The translations under genes were made by a program, and so were the position numbers. A stretch of 9,193 bases of DNA, from positions 1 through 9,193 of the forward strand of contig DATKWV010000189.1 in the NCBI GenBank assembly GCA_035529405.1, given 5' to 3'. Positions 7,000 to 9,193 of the stretch are shown piece by piece. Below the pieces are notes generated by a model. That model was not told the DNA's origin and did no database searches. It worked only from the letters and a program-made list of their open reading frames with translations. Each line of letters begins with the position of its first letter. Within the stretch, counting starts at the first letter, position 1. The DNA is from DATKWV01 sp035529405. GTDB taxonomy: Bacteria > Planctomycetota > Phycisphaerae > Sedimentisphaerales > Anaerobacaceae.

Positions 7000-7014
7000 C
7001 TTGTTATAAACAAG
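7000..7014. repeat. Short perfect palindrome
   Basis: CTTGTT and AACAAG are perfect inverted 6-mers around ATA. It could be a regulator site or a weak hairpin; it has no T-run, so it is not a clear terminator. It lies about 60 bp upstream of the promoter repeats. Confidence 0.4.
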
Positions 7015-7069
7015 TGCTTACAGTATTTGCCTACTGCTCGTAAAAAATTAGGAAAATATTATATTTTTG

Positions 7070-7112
7070 TTGACTTACTCTAACATTTAGAGTAATCTGA
7101 TAATCAGAGTAA
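7070..7112 (+). promoter_or_regulatory. Promoter with operator-like repeats before the membrane-protein/regulator pair
   Basis: TTGACT (7070-7075) is a near-consensus -35. TTACTCTA (7075-7082) and TAGAGTAA (7088-7095) are perfect inverted 8-mers with a 5-nt spacer. AGAGTAA recurs at 7106-7112, 17 nt after the copy at 7089. CTGATAATCAG (7097-7107) is a further palindrome containing GATAAT, a likely -10, though its spacing from TTGACT (23 nt) is too long; TAATCT (7093-7098) has the right spacing but a poor match. The crowding of symmetric sites on the promoter suggests an operator, plausibly bound by the regulator at 7756-8070. Confidence 0.5.
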
Positions 7113-7154
7113 ATAATGATCTGTTTTTGGGATATTTGAAAGGAGATTTGAAAA

Positions 7155-7769
7155 ATGAGTAAGAGTGATATTGAGCAAGTTAAAGAGGATATTGAGACAA
7201 TCAAAGAAGTGGTAGGATTTGAATTGCCATTTGCCTGGGATTCTGTTTTGGTGAACTTAATACTATACCCTATAACAGGAATCTGGATTTTGTTTTATTT
7301 GTACGTAGCGAATAAACCAACCCCATTCTGGGTTACTGTTCCTTTTGTTGGTCTTCTTGGGATTTTGGGCTACCTAAGGTTTAGATATAGAAAAAGTACC
7401 GGCCGGTCATCTGCTAAAAGGAATGAATACGGGTTTACGTTTTACAGTAATATAGCAATTGGCTTGGTTGCAGGAGCCTACATTTTCTGGGCAAGAGCCA
7501 AAGGTCTTGACACAACAGCTATTGGTGCTGGTTTGGCCTTGATGCTTGGTGTTTTTGGTGTACTGTTGGCGATATTTATGAAAGGCCGCTTATATTACCT
7601 TGGTGGAAGTATCCCAATAATACTATTAGGGATTTCTTTCCTGGTTTGGACGACTTCAAAAATAGTGATTCTAAACAGTTGCCTGGCTTTAATTATCGGT
7701 GGAATTGCAATGGGTTGTATACAAACCTTTCAACTTAAAACAAACGAGAGAAGAAATGCCAATAATTGA
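7155..7769 (+). CDS. Six-TM membrane protein of unknown function
   Basis: I do not recognise this 204-residue protein. It starts with a charged, helix-prone cytoplasmic segment (DIEQVKEDIETIKEVVG, 5-21), followed by six hydrophobic segments near 31-52, 57-76, 95-113, 121-142, 147-166 and 169-188. The very basic loop at 76-90 (RFRYRKSTGRSSAKR) and the basic C-tail predict both ends in the cytoplasm. No catalytic or nucleotide-binding motif is visible. The start is well supported: AAAGGAG (7139-7145) lies 9 nt before the ATG. The next gene begins inside its last codons in another frame, so the two are made together. Its codons are AT-richer than those of the fab genes. A small transporter, sensor or membrane-stress protein controlled by its partner are all possible. 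Confidence 0.75.
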   Translation: MSKSDIEQVKEDIETIKEVVGFELPFAWDSVLVNLILYPITGIWILFYLYVANKPTPFWVTVPFVGLLGILGYLRFRYRKSTGRSSAKRNEYGFTFYSNIAIGLVAGAYIFWARAKGLDTTAIGAGLALMLGVFGVLLAIFMKGRLYYLGGSIPIILLGISFLVWTTSKIVILNSCLALIIGGIAMGCIQTFQLKTNERRNANN

Positions 7770-8070
7770 TTTTAATGGATTAGACACAGCTGTCCACGGC
7801 CCTATACGACTGGGGACAATGACAGCTCTACAAATAGACGGAGAATTGGATTTTACGACGCTTAAGAAACGTTTGCATGTTACAGATGGGAGCATAGGAA
7901 TTCATCTACAGAAATTAGAGGAGGTTGGATACATAAAGAGTAAAAAGGCATTTGTGAGAAGACGACCTAAAACAACTTACAAATTAACCGCAACTGGGAA
8001 GAAGGCCTTACTAAAGTACCTTGCGTCAATGCAAAAACTTCTTGATGCAGTAGAGGAAGCAGGATGCTAA
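7756..8070 (+). CDS. Winged-helix transcriptional regulator (HTH_34-like)
   Basis: This 104-residue protein is almost entirely one winged-helix domain. Seen: VHGPIRLGTMTAL (13-25), LDFTTLKKRLHVTDGSIGIHLQKLEEVGYI (31-60) spanning the helix-turn-helix with the recognition helix near 43-56, and a basic wing (KKAFVRRRPKTTYKLT, 63-78) leading into a final helix (TGKKALLKYL). The order fits the small MarR/ArsR-like winged-helix family (Pfam HTH_34), normally about 95-105 aa, so it looks complete. The ATG at 7756 overlaps the upstream gene by 14 bp; an in-frame GTG at 7699 lies deep inside that gene and is less likely. Overlap implies translational coupling with the membrane protein. It may control its own promoter through the AGAGTAA repeats; that is inference. 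The effector is unknown. Confidence 0.85.
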   Translation: MPIIDFNGLDTAVHGPIRLGTMTALQIDGELDFTTLKKRLHVTDGSIGIHLQKLEEVGYIKSKKAFVRRRPKTTYKLTATGKKALLKYLASMQKLLDAVEEAGC

Positions 8071-9193
8071 AGTCCAACTTAGAAATGAAAGGATTTGCTT
8101 ATGGCATATCGGTATGGAGATCGTAAACAAAGAACACTTTTTCCGCAAAGCATCGATGAGTACATACCCCAAGATGCACCTGTCAGAGCTTATGATGTAT
8201 TCGTCGATTCGTTGGAGTTTGCTGAATTGGGCATCGAGATAGAACCTCACAAGGTTGGCTGTCCTCAATATAATCCCCAAATCATGCTCAAATTGCTGCT
8301 CTATGGATATTCCTACGGAGTTCGTAGCACCCGTAAGCTGGAAAGAGAGGCTTGTTACAATCTTTCGTTTATCTGGCTTACAGGCGGATTAAAGCCTGAC
8401 CATAAAACTATTGCCGAATTCAGACGCAAAAACAAATCAGCCTTAAGGAAAGTTCTCAAGCAATGTCCCCGGCTCTGCATTAAGTTGGATTTGATAGAAG
8501 GCAATACATTGTTTGTTGATGGGACCAAAATCCGAGCCAATGCGTCAATCAAGAACACATGGACAAAAGATCGATGTGACAGGCATCTTAAGAATATAGA
8601 CAAACGCATAAAAGAGATTCTTTCGGCCTGTGACGCTGCTGACAGAAAAGAAAAGGATCAGGCATCGCTGGTAAAAATGAAAGAAGAACTCAAGGATCAG
8701 GATGCACTTAAATCCAAAGTTCAAAACATTCTCAGCGAACTTAAAGCCGAAGATAAGAAATCGACTAATACCACGGATACTGACTGTAAAATAATGTATA
8801 GTGTGCATGGCTCCCACTCGGCTTATAACGTACAGTCGGCAGTTGATGAGAAACATGGTCTAATTGTCAATAGTGACGTAGTTAGCGAGAATAGTGATAT
8901 TCATCAATTTGCCGAACAGGTCGAACAAGCCAATGAGACATTAGATAAAAAGTGTCAGACCGCCTGTGCAGATGCCGGTTATTCCGGTATTGACGAACTT
9001 GAAAAGATTGATGAGCAAGGTATTAAAGTTGTTGTTCCTTCAAAGAAACAGGCGCATAAAGAAAAAAAAGAAGCCCCTTTTGATAAATCGCATTTTAAAT
9101 ATGATTCTGTTGGCGACTGTTACATTTGTCCCCAAGGTCATGTCCTGAAATACAGCTATACCAACACTGTCAAAAGAGCGAAAGTATATAGAG
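8071..9193 (+). mobile_element. IS1182-type insertion sequence, left part
   Basis: The element is recognised only by its transposase; its right end is outside the window. The left boundary is not determined. Only 30 nt lie between the regulator stop and the transposase start, so the left inverted repeat must be in that gap or overlap the regulator's 3' end. The start given here is a working limit. Confidence 0.5.
8101..9193 (+). CDS. IS1182-family transposase, C-terminus cut by window edge
   Basis: This DDE transposase mobilises its own element. The first 364 codons are visible; full-length members are about 450-550 aa. Seen: an N-terminal DUF772-type domain (FPQSIDEYIPQDAPVRAYDV, 14-33; YNPQIMLKLLLYGYSYGVRS, 57-76; GGLKPDHKTIAEFRR, 95-109), the first catalytic Asp140 in VDGTKIRANAS, a charged, probably coiled-coil insert (about 150-225), the VHGSHSAYNVQSAVD segment, the second Asp291 in ADAGYSG, and a CPQGHVL motif near the end. 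The third catalytic acidic residue lies beyond the window. The ATG at 8101 has AAAGGA (8088-8093) 7 nt upstream. No frameshift or stop is seen, so it looks intact as far as it goes. With no room for a promoter of its own, it may be read from the upstream pair. Confidence 0.9.
   Translation, partial: MAYRYGDRKQRTLFPQSIDEYIPQDAPVRAYDVFVDSLEFAELGIEIEPHKVGCPQYNPQIMLKLLLYGYSYGVRSTRKLEREACYNLSFIWLTGGLKPDHKTIAEFRRKNKSALRKVLKQCPRLCIKLDLIEGNTLFVDGTKIRANASIKNTWTKDRCDRHLKNIDKRIKEILSACDAADRKEKDQASLVKMKEELKDQDALKSKVQNILSELKAEDKKSTNTTDTDCKIMYSVHGSHSAYNVQSAVDEKHGLIVNSDVVSENSDIHQFAEQVEQANETLDKKCQTACADAGYSGIDELEKIDEQGIKVVVPSKKQAHKEKKEAPFDKSHFKYDSVGDCYICPQGHVLKYSYTNTVKRAKVYR

Larger units (their letters stand above)
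6782..7154. other. Gene-free AT-rich stretch after ssrA
   Basis: No gene is supported over 373 bp. The reading frame 6694-6879 that enters it is a by-product of ssrA. The first bases (CGACTCGCTTCGCTCGCTC) are GC-rich, then the stretch turns AT-rich. It holds a 15-nt palindrome near 7000 and, at its right end, the promoter/operator region and Shine-Dalgarno site of the next gene. No convincing terminator for ssrA was found. Confidence 0.6.

Overview
The window looks like chromosomal DNA from a Gram-negative, LPS-making bacterium with moderately GC-rich core genes. It carries a lipid A gene (lpxB), a type II fatty-acid synthesis cluster, and a large membrane glycosyltransferase-like protein fused to TPR repeats. 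The gene style (PMT/TMTC-like protein with TPRs, mixed ATG/GTG starts, partial use of Shine-Dalgarno sites) would fit a planctomycete or another PVC-group lineage. That placement is an impression, not a demonstrated assignment.

Layout. (1) 1-3407, minus strand: a 12-TM/9-TPR membrane protein followed by lpxB, which runs off the left edge; the two read like one transcription unit concerned with envelope lipid/glycan synthesis. A good sigma70-like promoter sits so close to the first ATG that the mRNA may be leaderless. (2) 3408-3761: a divergent intergenic region holding that promoter and a candidate promoter for the fab genes, the latter enclosed by a 12-bp inverted repeat. (3) 3762-6206, plus strand: fabG, acpP, fabF, the core elongation machinery (ketoreductase, carrier, condensing enzyme). 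(4) 6331-6781, plus strand: the tmRNA gene ssrA with its own promoter, a recognisable alanine tRNA-like domain, and a predicted 9-residue tag ending in MAA. (5) 6782-9193: from the exact 3' end of ssrA the DNA becomes visibly AT-richer and turns accessory. It holds a 373-bp gene-free stretch, an operator-like promoter, a two-gene module of a six-TM membrane protein overlapped by a winged-helix regulator, and an IS1182-type transposase cut by the right edge.

How the parts relate. fabG-acpP-fabF make the acyl-ACP chains that the Lpx pathway consumes, so fatty-acid and lipid A genes are divergent neighbours here. ssrA is a classic integration target, and the composition change at its 3' end suggests that the right-hand 2.4 kb is the start of an acquired island. 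No integrase or second attachment site is visible. The most novel-looking material is the small membrane-protein/regulator module with its repeat-rich promoter; its function cannot be stated from sequence.
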